Of a stretch of DNA of 12,757 nucleotides, positions 12,674 through 12,757 are shown one piece after another (the first letter of the stretch is position 1; every line of letters begins with the position of its first letter). The notes beneath the pieces were generated by a model. It was not told where the DNA came from. It saw only the letters and a program-made list of their open reading frames with translations, and searched no databases. The stretch is from DTFZ01 sp964510055 (GTDB taxonomy: Bacteria; Bacillota; Clostridia; Christensenellales; SZUA-584), in the NCBI GenBank assembly GCA_964510055.1, contig CAZDZY010000085.1:1-12757 (forward strand), in the 5' to 3' direction. A program made the position numbers and the translations under genes.

Positions 12674-12757
12674 CGGATTTCAGCGTATTCGAAGCGCTTA
12701 TGCTCATATGTTTTGGAATCTCGTGGCCGTTCGCGATAGTACGCTCCGTGCGGGCGC
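12670..12757 (+). CDS. Second small 'WP' membrane protein, partial at window end
   Basis: The ATG overlaps the preceding stop codon in an ATGA arrangement, indicating translational coupling. Only 29 codons are in the window. The sequence parallels the upstream 91-aa protein: an N-terminal F-E pair (7-8), a hydrophobic run, then S/A-W-P (Trp19, Pro20), an alternating I/A stretch and a basic turn (Arg25, Arg28). It is therefore probably a tandem paralogue rather than an exact duplicate. The C-terminal part lies outside the window, so length and helix count cannot be judged. Confidence 0.75.
   Translation, partial: MTDFSVFEALMLICFGISWPFAIVRSVRA

Noticed and set aside
1..12757. CRISPR array, tRNA or rRNA genes, prophage or toxin-antitoxin modules
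   Set aside because: No regularly spaced repeats of CRISPR length, no tRNA-like cloverleaf recognised, and no phage or toxin-antitoxin proteins among the supported genes.

Overview
The window reads as chromosome of an endospore-forming member of the Firmicutes, most likely a Clostridia-type organism. Three sporulation/germination genes sit together on the minus strand (spoIIR, sleB, ypeB). Shine-Dalgarno sites are strong (AGGAGG-like), intrinsic terminators are simple hairpin plus T-run, and two genes have lipoprotein-like signal peptides. The housekeeping genes are of moderate GC and use ATA heavily for isoleucine. No species is claimed. I see no mobile element, CRISPR array, tRNA or rRNA.

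Layout. (1) 1-2655: a minus-strand group of three exported proteins of unknown role. Two are small putative lipoproteins (69-641 and 721-1410). The third is a secreted 396-aa protein (1465-2655) with a DUF4424-like N-terminal half and a short TPR-like C-terminal half. A hairpin at the window edge (5-33) probably ends this unit and a plus-strand neighbour. (2) 2656-3034: a divergent intergenic region with a 10-bp-period GCATAC repeat, a candidate ald promoter and a 7-bp dyad. (3) 3035-4468: alanine dehydrogenase (ald) on the plus strand with its own terminator, then a 62-aa signal-peptide-bearing mini-protein that has its own RBS and a terminator of similar sequence. (4) 4604-7298: minus-strand spoIIR, sleB and ypeB. 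The spoIIR-sleB spacer holds a perfect 15-bp inverted repeat, a second 10-bp hairpin and short direct repeats. A sequence resembling a forespore sigma-F promoter lies upstream of spoIIR. (5) 7491-12757: plus-strand genes. A cupin protein stands alone, followed by a run that looks like one operon: DUF1934 protein, UPF0173 metal-dependent hydrolase, pyrG, glnS, and two overlapping small 'WP' membrane proteins, the second cut by the window end. The cupin gene and the operon start from nearly identical 37-bp promoter/leader segments (36 of 37 bases).

How they fit together. SpoIIR signals from forespore to mother cell to activate sigma-E. SleB and YpeB are the cortex-lytic enzyme and its partner, used at germination. 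Ald interconverts L-alanine and pyruvate; in Bacillus subtilis it is needed for normal sporulation and acts on a common germinant, so its position beside the spore genes may have meaning. PyrG and GlnS both consume glutamine, for CTP synthesis and for Gln-tRNA charging. No clearly new system is proven. The best leads are the tandem overlapping SemiSWEET-sized membrane proteins, the duplicated promoter/leader, the structured spoIIR-sleB spacer and the orphan 62-aa exported peptide.
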